Below are positions 43,262 to 50,160 of a stretch of 57,948 bases of DNA, one piece after another. Positions within the stretch are counted from its first letter, which is position 1; every line of letters begins with the position of its first letter. Under the pieces are notes generated by a model. The model saw nothing but the letters and a program-made list of their open reading frames with translations. It made no database searches and was not told where the DNA came from. Origin of the DNA: Kiloniellaceae bacterium (lineage in GTDB: Bacteria > Pseudomonadota > Alphaproteobacteria > Kiloniellales > J153); the NCBI GenBank assembly GCA_021776135.1, contig JAJFGL010000038.1, forward strand, positions 1 through 57,948, in the 5' to 3' direction. A program made the position numbers and the translations under genes.

Positions 43262-44203
43262 ATGCAGATTGTCTATCTCGACCAGAATCAATGGGTGAAA
43301 TTGGCCAGGGCCTGGAAGTATCCTTCCGAATATGCCGAGGTGCGGAAGCTATTTGGAGAGATCGAGCGTGCAGTGTTGAATGGGAAGCTTTGCCTGCCCC
43401 TGACGGCAACGAATATTTACGAAACTTACAAGATCAATCGTTCTGAAAGACGACAGGACCTCGCGCTCGTTCAGAGTGCGCTAAGCCAAGGAAAAGTATT
43501 TGTCGGGCGTCACCAACGGTTAGCCAACGAAATTTCGTCGGTAGTGAGGAACATCCACAGCTTGCCTCCCGAAGATCGAGAAGAGTATTGGTTTTTATCG
43601 GACCTCTTCTTCGAAGCGTTCGCCGAGCATGGTGATGATCGAGTACAACTCACATTGCCAAAAAACCTGTTAGCGGCTATGCGTGCTAACCCGCCTTACT
43701 TCCTTCTTTGCTATTTGGTTGGTGCGCCGGACGAGGAACGACAGTTCGCCGTAGGACGGTGGTCGGCTGGGTCGGAAGAACTCCGACAGCGCATCGAAAA
43801 CAACCGTCAGAAGTTGAAGAACGAATCTATGGCGATGCGTAGAAGGATCTACAGCGCACTCCTGATGCTAGGTGAGGTTGAGATCATTCTAGGGTTCGCC
43901 TGTGACGCGGGCGCTCCTTGGCAAACTGTAAACGACATCAAGAGCTCGAATGCGCGGCGGCTAATCCGAGAAGTTCCCGCCTACTATGTCGAGCGTGAGT
44001 TGGCTCTGAGGATTGGCGCACTGGACCGCCCAATAGAAGAGAATGATTTCCGCGACATGACCGCATTCTGCGCTGCCGTGCCGTATGCAGACTGCGTGAT
44101 CTCAGAAAATCTGTTCGTCAATCTCGCCCTTCAAGCCGGACTGGACCAGCATTTTGGAACAACAATTACGACTGATCTAATGGAGGTGGCAAAGTTCCTT
44201 TAG
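43262..44203 (+). CDS. PIN-like domain protein
   Basis: A 313-residue protein. It opens QIVYLDQNQW, the beta-1 strand with acidic D7. E54 lies in ATNIYETY. D265 and D277 lie in NDFRDMTAFCAAVPYADCVI, and the C-terminal SENLFVNLAL with TTITTDL is as in PIN-fold ribonucleases. The middle (about 90-230) is a long helical insert, larger than in VapC toxins of about 130 residues. Composition is lower in G+C, as in the preceding gene. No antitoxin-like small gene is adjacent. A role in RNA cleavage, for example in defence with the HEPN-like neighbour, is inferred. Confidence 0.7.
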   Translation: MQIVYLDQNQWVKLARAWKYPSEYAEVRKLFGEIERAVLNGKLCLPLTATNIYETYKINRSERRQDLALVQSALSQGKVFVGRHQRLANEISSVVRNIHSLPPEDREEYWFLSDLFFEAFAEHGDDRVQLTLPKNLLAAMRANPPYFLLCYLVGAPDEERQFAVGRWSAGSEELRQRIENNRQKLKNESMAMRRRIYSALLMLGEVEIILGFACDAGAPWQTVNDIKSSNARRLIREVPAYYVERELALRIGALDRPIEENDFRDMTAFCAAVPYADCVISENLFVNLALQAGLDQHFGTTITTDLMEVAKFL

Positions 44204-44242
44204 CATTTTAAATCGCAAGATCCCCCCACCCCGGTCAATGCC

Positions 44243-45379
44243 CTAGGCGGGTACGGCCTCGGCCTCGCGGCGTTCGGCGGCGAGCTTTTGGCGTAGCGCT
44301 TCCTCGGCCTCGCCGTAGAAGAAGGCGAGCAGGATCATGCGCCGCCCGGCGGTGACCAGGGTCACCTCGTGCAGCATGGAAACCGAGAACACCACCGCCG
44401 CGCCGGTTCCGGCCCGGAACAACTGCGGCCCGTATTCCGGAAACCGCACATAGCCGCCTTCATAGGCGTCATTGTCGAGCGCCAGGGACATGGCGAAGCG
44501 GCGGTGCGCGGAATAGGGCGTGGTATCGTCCCTATGGGCGAGGAAATGGCCGCCGTCGGCGGCGTGATAGGCGCCCAGACGCAGGGTGTCCGAGCGGGTC
44601 ACCTGGAAGCCGTAAGCCTTCTTGATCTCGGGAAACAAGCGCCGGCGGAACATGCCCAGAATCTCCTGCGCCTCGGCGCCCCGGTCGGGCAGGGCCACAT
44701 CCTCGCGGGACTTCACTTTCTTCATCGGCACATTGCCGCCGTACTCGCCGCTCGCGACCCCGCCCTCGAAGCGTTCGCCGGCCTCCCAATGGGCGATCAG
44801 CCGCTGGCAGTGGGCCTTGTCGAGCACGTCTGGAACGATGAGCACCGGCGCCTGCGCGGCGGCCAGCACCGGGGTCAGCAGGGCGGCCCGTTGGGTGCAC
44901 TCGCCGAGCGCCTCAAGCGCCTGGTCCGCCGCGCCCTGGGCGCCGATGCGCTTCACGACCCGGCGTCCGGGATCGACGATCAGCGTGCACCAGGACTCGG
45001 CGCTGGGCGCGGCGAAGGGGCCGGCCGGGGCACGGCCGAGACCCAGGGCCCGGCCGCACGAAAAGCCCTCGTCCGAGAGAATCGAAAACGGCAAATCGAG
45101 ACGCTGCATGGCCGCCGCGTTGACCGCGACCGGATCGCCGCTGACCGCGAACATCAGGCACCCGAGATCGTTAAACTGCGCCGCCAGCGCGGCGAGGCGC
45201 TTAAGCTCCCGGGCGGCGCCGGGGGCTTCCGCCGAGGTACAGACGAAGATCACCGTGAGCCGGCCCCCGAAACGCGACTGTTCGAGCGAAAACTTACCGC
45301 CCCGGTGGTCGCGCCAATCCATATCGGCGACCAGGTCGCCGGGTTCGAGATAAATCCGTCCGGACGCACTGCTGTTCAT
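44243..45379 (-). CDS. Fusion of peroxiredoxin-like and prolyl-4-hydroxylase-like domains
   Basis: A 378-residue two-domain protein from ATG 45379 with GGAGG upstream. Residues 15-160 have the thioredoxin-like layout of AhpC/TSA peroxiredoxins (LTVIFVCTSAEAPGAARELK, then FAVSGDPVAV and FSILSDEGFSCGRALGL). The usual peroxidatic Cys position in the TPGC-like loop (here APGA) appears to be Ala. Residues 180-355 are a P4Hc-type Fe(II)/2-oxoglutarate domain with H282 and D284 (LAHRDDTTPY), H337 (SMLHEVT) and an Arg in TAGRRMIL. Such fusions are known in proteobacteria but poorly characterised. The substrate is unknown. Confidence 0.8.
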   Translation of the reverse strand: MNSSASGRIYLEPGDLVADMDWRDHRGGKFSLEQSRFGGRLTVIFVCTSAEAPGAARELKRLAALAAQFNDLGCLMFAVSGDPVAVNAAAMQRLDLPFSILSDEGFSCGRALGLGRAPAGPFAAPSAESWCTLIVDPGRRVVKRIGAQGAADQALEALGECTQRAALLTPVLAAAQAPVLIVPDVLDKAHCQRLIAHWEAGERFEGGVASGEYGGNVPMKKVKSREDVALPDRGAEAQEILGMFRRRLFPEIKKAYGFQVTRSDTLRLGAYHAADGGHFLAHRDDTTPYSAHRRFAMSLALDNDAYEGGYVRFPEYGPQLFRAGTGAAVVFSVSMLHEVTLVTAGRRMILLAFFYGEAEEALRQKLAAERREAEAVPA

Positions 45380-45502
45380 GGTTTCCTCCCCGCCGCGCCA
45401 AAAAGGCGCGGGCGCACAGGGTTCCATAGGCCGGTCCGGCACCCACCGGTGCATTGATCCAGGTCAAGTGGGCGGCCGGCCCAAATTATGGTGGGCAATC
45501 CT

Positions 45503-45554
45503 CTTGACTCGAATATTCCTATTTTGTTCTATATCCGCCCTCTATCGCGACTCC
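45503..45554 (+). promoter_or_regulatory. Degenerate duplicate of the SOS promoter of the downstream polymerase
   Basis: This 52-base stretch aligns without gaps to 46876-46927 (43 of 52 identical by my count). It keeps the -35-like TTGACT (45504-45509) and a near LexA box, ATTC-N7-GTTC (45515-45529), one base off consensus. It directly precedes the truncated transposase frame. Confidence 0.65.
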
Positions 45555-45566
45555 TAGAGAGCAGGT

Positions 45567-45989
45567 ATGCGCATGCGGGGCTGGACAGGGTATTTCTGGC
45601 AAGGGCGGTTCTTCTCATCCGCCCTGGATCGGGATTATCTTTGGGCGGCGGTGCGCTACGTCGAGCGCAACCCGGTGCGGGCGCGGATCGTGCGAACGGC
45701 GCGGACCTATCGCTGGTCAAGCGCGGCCGCGCACTGCGGGCTGAGACAAGACCCGGTCTTGACCTCAAAGCCGTCCTGGCGAAGGAAGTTTGAAAGTATC
45801 GGCGACTGGCCCGCTTGGCTGGCCGAGGGCGACGAGCCGCAAAAGCTGGAGGTCTTGCGGCGCAACGTGGACAAGGGTTTGCCCTGCGGTTCGGAGAAAT
45901 TCATCCGGACGCTGGAGAAGTTGACGGGGCGTGCGCTCCGGTATCGGCCGCCTGGACGCCCGAAAAAGCAGCATAATAAAAAAGGGTAG
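45567..45989 (+). pseudogene. REP-associated tyrosine transposase (RAYT), N-terminally truncated
   Basis: A 140-codon frame matching the C-terminal half of RAYT/TnpA-REP proteins. GWTGYFWQGRFFSSALD and AVRYVERNPVRARIV are the hallmark region, with the catalytic Tyr in RYVERNP. Then RWSSAAAHCG and a basic tail RYRPPGRPKK follow. The N-terminal part with the HUH metal motif (about 90 residues) is missing, and the sequence upstream is a copy of the polymerase promoter region, so an internal deletion or recombination joined them. The stop codon lies inside a REP. It should be inactive as a nuclease. Confidence 0.85.
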
Positions 45990-46000
45990 CGTCCCCTTTA
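45978..46000. repeat. REP sequence 1
   Basis: AAAGGGTAGCGTCCCCTTT (45981-45999) with flanking A's. The same unit recurs inverted at 46765-46789 and direct at 46813-46835. It contains the stop codons of both the transposase remnant (plus strand) and the hemerythrin remnant (minus strand). Confidence 0.85.
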
Positions 46001-46138
46001 TCCCTGAATCGCGGCCCGCCGGTCAGCGTCCTTATAGTCGGCGCCCAGCTGGTTGATGATCCGGATCAGCTGTTTATGGTCATCGTCCAAATCGGCGAGG
46101 CCGACGCTCATCTCGCGCTTCCATTCCATGACGCTCAC
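45998..46138 (-). pseudogene. Bacteriohemerythrin, N-terminal fragment truncated at a REP
   Basis: A 46-codon minus-strand frame from GTG 46138 with AAAGGAG upstream. It contains MEWKREMSVGLADLDDDHKQ followed by LIRIINQL, the standard start of single-domain hemerythrins including the first iron His (DDDHKQL). Full-length proteins have about 130 residues. Here the frame stops at a TAA formed by the REP sequence (45998-46000), so helices 2-4 and the other iron ligands are lost. The remainder was not found beyond the transposase remnant. It looks like a gene broken by REP/RAYT insertion. Confidence 0.78.
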
Positions 46139-46323
46139 GGCCAAGCTCCTTTCCTAGTGAATACCCAGAACTGGCGCTCGGGTAGCGCCTCGTCTTGGAC
46201 CGCTATTATTGGATATTCAGGCACCCTCGAACTTGATGCACATCAAGCGGCGCGGGCTTGGCGGAGCGGGGGCCGCGCCGGGGCCCGAGGTTCGGCCCCG
46301 GCGGCGGCCTCAGGCCGGGGCGC

Positions 46324-46557
46324 TTAGCCCAGATAACCGCTCCACTTGCCACGACCGTCGAGTATCGGGCCGGGCCCGTTTTCGATTCCGGCCGCGGTGT
46401 GGGTGCCGGCAGTGTCAATCGCCGCCAGGGCCAAGAGCAGGGCCAGGGTCAGGGCGAGCAAGGATTTCGCGCCGATACCGGCGGCACCGTCGGTTTTCGG
46501 CGCGGATTTCGGGTCGATTTGGCTGAGTTGGTCGATCGTGGAGTGCGCTAGGGACAT
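46324..46557 (-). CDS. Small single-pass membrane protein, unknown
   Basis: A 77-residue frame from ATG 46557 with a perfect AAGGAG eight bases upstream. Residues 1-25 are polar (MSLAHSTIDQLSQIDPKS), then SLLALTLALLLALAAIDTAG is one membrane helix, and the Gly-rich tail ends GKWSGYLG. No family recognised. The strong ribosome site and typical membrane segment support coding, although the frame is short and GC-rich frames occur on the other strand. Confidence 0.5.
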   Translation of the reverse strand: MSLAHSTIDQLSQIDPKSAPKTDGAAGIGAKSLLALTLALLLALAAIDTAGTHTAAGIENGPGPILDGRGKWSGYLG

Positions 46558-46764
46558 CTCAATACTCCTTATCCGATGGAAAACGATGTCCGCCATAGCC
46601 GACGGTACATCTTCGCTTCATTCCCTTTAAGATGTTGAGTATTCAGGCAGTCTTCAAACGATAACTTCTCATTTGACGGATTAGTAGAACTTATTCGAAA
46701 AAACCACCCCGTAAGATCGGAAACACCCCACTAGTGGATGGAATCTAACGCTTAAAAGACGGGC

Positions 46765-46838
46765 AAAAGGGGACGCTACCCTTTATTTTTCGGTGTCCTC
46801 CGTATCGTAATCAAAAAGGGTAGCGTCCCCTTTTTGAT
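46765..46838. repeat. REPIN: two inverted REP sequences
   Basis: AAAGGGGACGCTACCCTTT (46766-46784) and the inverse AAAGGGTAGCGTCCCCTTT (46815-46833) are separated by about 30 bases, a REPIN arrangement. The right copy is itself a long hairpin: ATCAAAAAGGG (46810-46820) pairs with CCCTTTTTGAT (46828-46838), so it could also act as a two-way terminator before the polymerase gene. The AT-rich stretch 46600-46760 before it contains no gene. Confidence 0.85.
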
Positions 46839-46876
46839 GTGGCCCGGTCAATAAGCCCCGCTCCGCCGCTTCCCCC

Positions 46877-46907
46877 TTGACTTAATTGTTCCTGCTTTGT
46901 TCTATAT
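46877..46907 (+). promoter_or_regulatory. SOS (LexA) promoter of Y-family polymerase gene
   Basis: GTTCCTGCTTTGTTC (46888-46902) is an exact alphaproteobacterial LexA box (GTTC-N7-GTTC). It lies between a TTGACT -35 element (46877-46882) and TTCTAT/CTATAT (-10, 46900-46907), so bound LexA would block RNA polymerase. The start codon follows at 46942. Confidence 0.85.
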
Positions 46908-46941
46908 CTGCCCTCTACCGCGAATCCAAAGGGGCAGATTG

Positions 46942-48189
46942 GTGCGCAAGCCGGCGACTGTTGAGCGTCTTTATCTTGATTTCGACGGCTTCTTCGCCTC
47001 GGTGGAGCAGCAGGTCCGGCCCGCGTGCCGGGGCCGGCCGGTGGGGGTGGTGCCATTCGATTCAACCACTTACACCTGCGTCATTGCCTGCTCGAAGGAA
47101 GCCAAGCGCTTCGGCGTGACCAACATCATGCCGGTTTTGGAGGCCAAGCGGATCTGCCCGGATATCGTGCTGGTGCCCCAGAACCCGGATTTGTACCGGC
47201 GCGCCCACCATGCGCTCCTGGCCGAGATTTCGGCGGTCATCCCGGTCGACGCGGTCAAGTCCATCGACGAGCTGACCTGCCGCCTGGAATCTGCCGACCG
47301 GCTTGACCCCCACGGCCTCGCCCGGCGCATCAAAGCCCGCATCCGGGACAATATCGGGCCCTATATCACCTGTTCCATCGGCTTCGCCGCCAACCGGCAC
47401 CTGGCCAAGATGGCCGGCAAGATGGACAAGCCGGACGGGGTGACCGTCTGGCGCCCCCAGGACATGCCCGGTCCCTTGCTCGGCATAGCCCTGCACGACG
47501 TGCCGGGCATCGGCAAGCGCATGGGCTACCGGCTTCAGGACGCCGGTATTTTCACCATGGCCGATCTTTGGAAGTCGCAACCCAAGCACCTGCGCAAAAT
47601 CTGGGGCAACGTGACCGGGGAGCGCCTGTGGTACGCCCTTCACGGCTATGACATTCAGGCGGCGCCATCCGGGCGGGGCATGTTCGGCCATGGCCGGGTT
47701 CTGCCGCCCAAGTTCCGGGATATCCGCCATGCCTATGACTGTTCGCGCCTGCTGCTGGTGAAGGCGGCCCGGCGCATGCGCCGCGACGGTTTCTATGCCG
47801 GGAGCCTGTGGCTGTGGCTGAGTCTGCGCGACAGCCGCTGGTCGGGCGCCGCGCCCCTGCCCATCGTTCACGACGATCAGGCGTGCCTGGCGGGCCTCGA
47901 AATCCTGTGGGCCAAGGCGCGCGCGCAAGTGCCGCGGGAGGCGAAAATCATCCGCCTGGGGGTCACCTTGCTGGAGCTATCCCCGGCCAACGCCCGGCAG
48001 CTCGATATGTTCGTGAACGACGACGACGCGCGCCAACGTTGGGAGCGGGTCACGGCGGCCGTGGATTCCCTCAATGCGAAATACGGCCGGACCATGGTCA
48101 GCCTAGGATCCTGGACGCCGCCGCCCGGCGGCTACGCCGGGGGCAAGATTTCCTACACCCGCATTCCACGGGCGGAGGATTTCTGGTGA
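46942..48189 (+). CDS. Y-family DNA polymerase (DinB/ImpB-MucB-SamB type)
   Basis: A 415-residue translesion polymerase. The palm motif YLDFDGFFASVEQQ holds the first catalytic Asp (D13/D15), ACSKEAKRFGV is the finger region, and VKSIDELTCRL is the SxDE catalytic motif. SIGFAANRHLAKMAGKMDKPDG and DVPGIGKRM (helix-hairpin-helix) follow. I chose GTG 46942 with AAAGGGG seven bases upstream; the frame extends to 46897, inside the LexA box. No beta-clamp motif was clear in the tail. It is controlled by the SOS box and overlaps the next gene by four bases, forming a short DNA-damage operon. Confidence 0.9.
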   Translation: MRKPATVERLYLDFDGFFASVEQQVRPACRGRPVGVVPFDSTTYTCVIACSKEAKRFGVTNIMPVLEAKRICPDIVLVPQNPDLYRRAHHALLAEISAVIPVDAVKSIDELTCRLESADRLDPHGLARRIKARIRDNIGPYITCSIGFAANRHLAKMAGKMDKPDGVTVWRPQDMPGPLLGIALHDVPGIGKRMGYRLQDAGIFTMADLWKSQPKHLRKIWGNVTGERLWYALHGYDIQAAPSGRGMFGHGRVLPPKFRDIRHAYDCSRLLLVKAARRMRRDGFYAGSLWLWLSLRDSRWSGAAPLPIVHDDQACLAGLEILWAKARAQVPREAKIIRLGVTLLELSPANARQLDMFVNDDDARQRWERVTAAVDSLNAKYGRTMVSLGSWTPPPGGYAGGKISYTRIPRAEDFW

Positions 48190-48431
48190 CCTGGAAACAC
48201 GACCTGCAACTGCGCGACCTGGAAGACGGCCGGTCCATCGAGATCGCCTGCCGCCGCTGCGGCCAGACCTATTACCGGCAGGTTCGGGAGCTGCGCGACC
48301 TCGGCGTCCTATCGTATCTGGACGAGGTTGAGGCGCGCCTCGCCTGCAAACGCCGGGGCTGCCGCGGCGGGGTGCGGATATCCCTGATGGACAGCTCCGA
48401 AACCGACGGCTTCGTCGGCGGCCTGCCATGA
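48186..48431 (+). CDS. Small Cys-rich (zinc-ribbon-like) protein coupled to polymerase
   Basis: An 81-residue protein starting at GTG 48186, whose GTGA overlaps the polymerase stop. CRRCGQTYYRQV and ACKRRGCRGGVRI carry two Cys pairs about 30 residues apart, consistent with a zinc ribbon. No known family recognised. The coupling to a Y-family polymerase suggests an accessory factor in translesion synthesis, but this is inference from position. Confidence 0.72.
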   Translation: MTWKHDLQLRDLEDGRSIEIACRRCGQTYYRQVRELRDLGVLSYLDEVEARLACKRRGCRGGVRISLMDSSETDGFVGGLP

Positions 48432-48466
48432 GGCGCGCGGCGCATTCTCTTGGGGACGGGCGAGGA

Positions 48467-49297
48467 TTACGCCCGCGCCCAAACTTGCGGATATAACTCC
48501 GACCCCAGTCCGTCGCCGGGCTTAAGGCCGTGTTCGGTCATGATGGCCGAGTGATCGGGATCCATGCCTTCCTCGCGAAAGCAGACGCGGACATCGTCGC
48601 CAAGCCATTGGGTGTTGAAAATCTTGAGATCGCGCCCCTCGGATAGATTGCCCGAACCGCCATGGACGGTGCGCCCATTGAAGGCCACGCAATCGCCGGG
48701 CTCCATGTCCCAGCTTAGAATGTCGTAATCGCCGCGGTTGTTTTCCACATCGGGGAACGGCACCGTGCCGCCGTCGCGAAACTTCACCCGGTCGCGGCCG
48801 TCCTTGGTCAGCACGGCGAAATCGGTCTGGCGGAATTTCTGTTTCCACAGGTGGGAACCGAGGACGAACTCAAGGGCGCTCTTCTTTTCAACCGGTACGA
48901 GCGGCATCCAGATGCTGCAGGTATCGAAGCCCTTAACCGACCAGTAGGGCTCGTCCTGATGCCAGGGCGTGCGGAATTGCGCCCCCGGCGTGCGCACGAA
49001 CACCGCATCGTAGAAGAAATGCACACGCTCGCTGCCCATGAGCTTTCCGGCGATCCCGGCACAAGGCGAATTGAAGGCAAAATCCCTGTAGCCCTCGATG
49101 TCGCGCCACGCCTGATTGTCGTAAAAACACGTCCGGCCCTCGGCGTCGCGGTCCCATATCCGGCTGCGCGCGCTCGGGCGGGCGATATTGTCTTCTATGC
49201 CGCCGCGCAGGATATCGATCCAATTCCGGTCGAATGCCTGGGGCAAAAACACAACGCCGTCACGGGCAAAAGCCGCGGTATCTTCCTTCGCGATCAT
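48467..49297 (-). CDS. Phytanoyl-CoA dioxygenase (PhyH) family protein
   Basis: A 276-residue Fe(II)/2-oxoglutarate oxygenase. H113 and D115 (RTPWHQDEPYW) and H212 (TVHGGSGNLSEG) form the iron triad, and RDLKIF holds the likely 2-oxoglutarate Arg. LEFVLGSHLWKQKF is typical of PhyH. GGAGG precedes ATG 49297; the frame extends to 49321. It is convergent with the Cys-rich gene. It is the second PhyH member in the window and differs from the 33.5-kb copy in length and core sequence. The substrate is unknown. Confidence 0.88.
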   Translation of the reverse strand: MIAKEDTAAFARDGVVFLPQAFDRNWIDILRGGIEDNIARPSARSRIWDRDAEGRTCFYDNQAWRDIEGYRDFAFNSPCAGIAGKLMGSERVHFFYDAVFVRTPGAQFRTPWHQDEPYWSVKGFDTCSIWMPLVPVEKKSALEFVLGSHLWKQKFRQTDFAVLTKDGRDRVKFRDGGTVPFPDVENNRGDYDILSWDMEPGDCVAFNGRTVHGGSGNLSEGRDLKIFNTQWLGDDVRVCFREEGMDPDHSAIMTEHGLKPGDGLGSELYPQVWARA

Positions 49298-49511
49298 GGC
49301 CTGCCTCCCTCTTCCAGACATCAGAAAATATATTCGCCGAACGATAGGATTATCGGCGGCCGCAAGTAAATTGCTTAGCGAAATGCGACAGATTTTCAGG
49401 TCGTTTTTTGTAGCGATTTACCGGGAGAGCGGCTGCAAAACCTACCTGGAGGCGGCGAAATATCAATTTCCTTGCCTGAAATCCCCTAGCCTTTACGGGA
49501 AGAGCATCGAA

Positions 49512-50092
49512 ATGAAACGCGGAGTTTTGATCGGCGGGGGCGGCATACTTGCGCTCGGCGTCGTTGCCATTGCCGTTATCTTCTTTTTCCTGGGATCCAT
49601 TATCGTAACCGCGGTCGAGACAACCGGGTCGGAGGTGACCAAGACCAAGGTCACCCTGGCCGGCGCCGATATCGACTTGAGCAGCGGCAAGGGCACCCTT
49701 CAGGGCTTCAAGATGGGCAACCCCGCCGGCTTCAAATCGGCACGGTCAGCATCCTGCTCAACCAGCTTCTGGACAAGACCATGGACGCCAATCTTCCCGA
49801 CATCCACCTGAAGGACGTGGGCAAGAAAGAAGGCGGCGCGAGCCCGGGGGAAGTGGCGAGCCAGACCCTCGATGCCGTTCTGACCCGGGTGACCGCGCTG
49901 GTCGGCGGGATCGACATGGGTGCGCTCACCGATGCCCTGGGCGAGGGCGCCGCCGGGGCGCTCAAGAATATCGGCGGCGGTGCCGGCGGCGTTGTAGAAG
50001 GCACGGCCGAGACCGTGGGCGGCGCGGACGAGGGCGCGGCCGAGGGCGCCAAGGGTGCGCTCAAGAGCCTCTTCGGCGGCGGCAAGGACTGA
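49512..50092 (+). pseudogene. Frameshifted membrane-anchored periplasmic protein
   Basis: The frame from ATG 49512 gives an N-terminal membrane anchor (LIGGGGILALGVVAIAVIFFFLG) and a start of a periplasmic beta domain (GADIDLSSGKGTLQGFKMGNPAGFKS). Directly after GFKS the coherent sequence continues in another frame (GTVSILLNQLLDKTMDANLP, then IHLKDVGKKEGGAS) to the stop at 50092. In relatives I recall, a long stretch separates GNPAGFK from this segment, so an internal deletion with frameshift is likely. The end is Gly/Ala-rich low complexity (GALKNIGGGAGGVVEGTAE). Two short peptides may be made. The original function resembled AsmA-like domain proteins of unknown role. Confidence 0.72.
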
Positions 50093-50160
50093 GCGGCGGC
50101 CCCTTTGACAAGTCCCCGCTAAGGGCCACATGTTGAGCCTTGCTCAACACCGAGGTCCTC

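Noticed and set aside
44369-45457. 362-codon plus-strand frame opposite the peroxiredoxin-hydroxylase gene
   Set aside because: Antisense shadow; rich in Arg/Gly/His and no family match.
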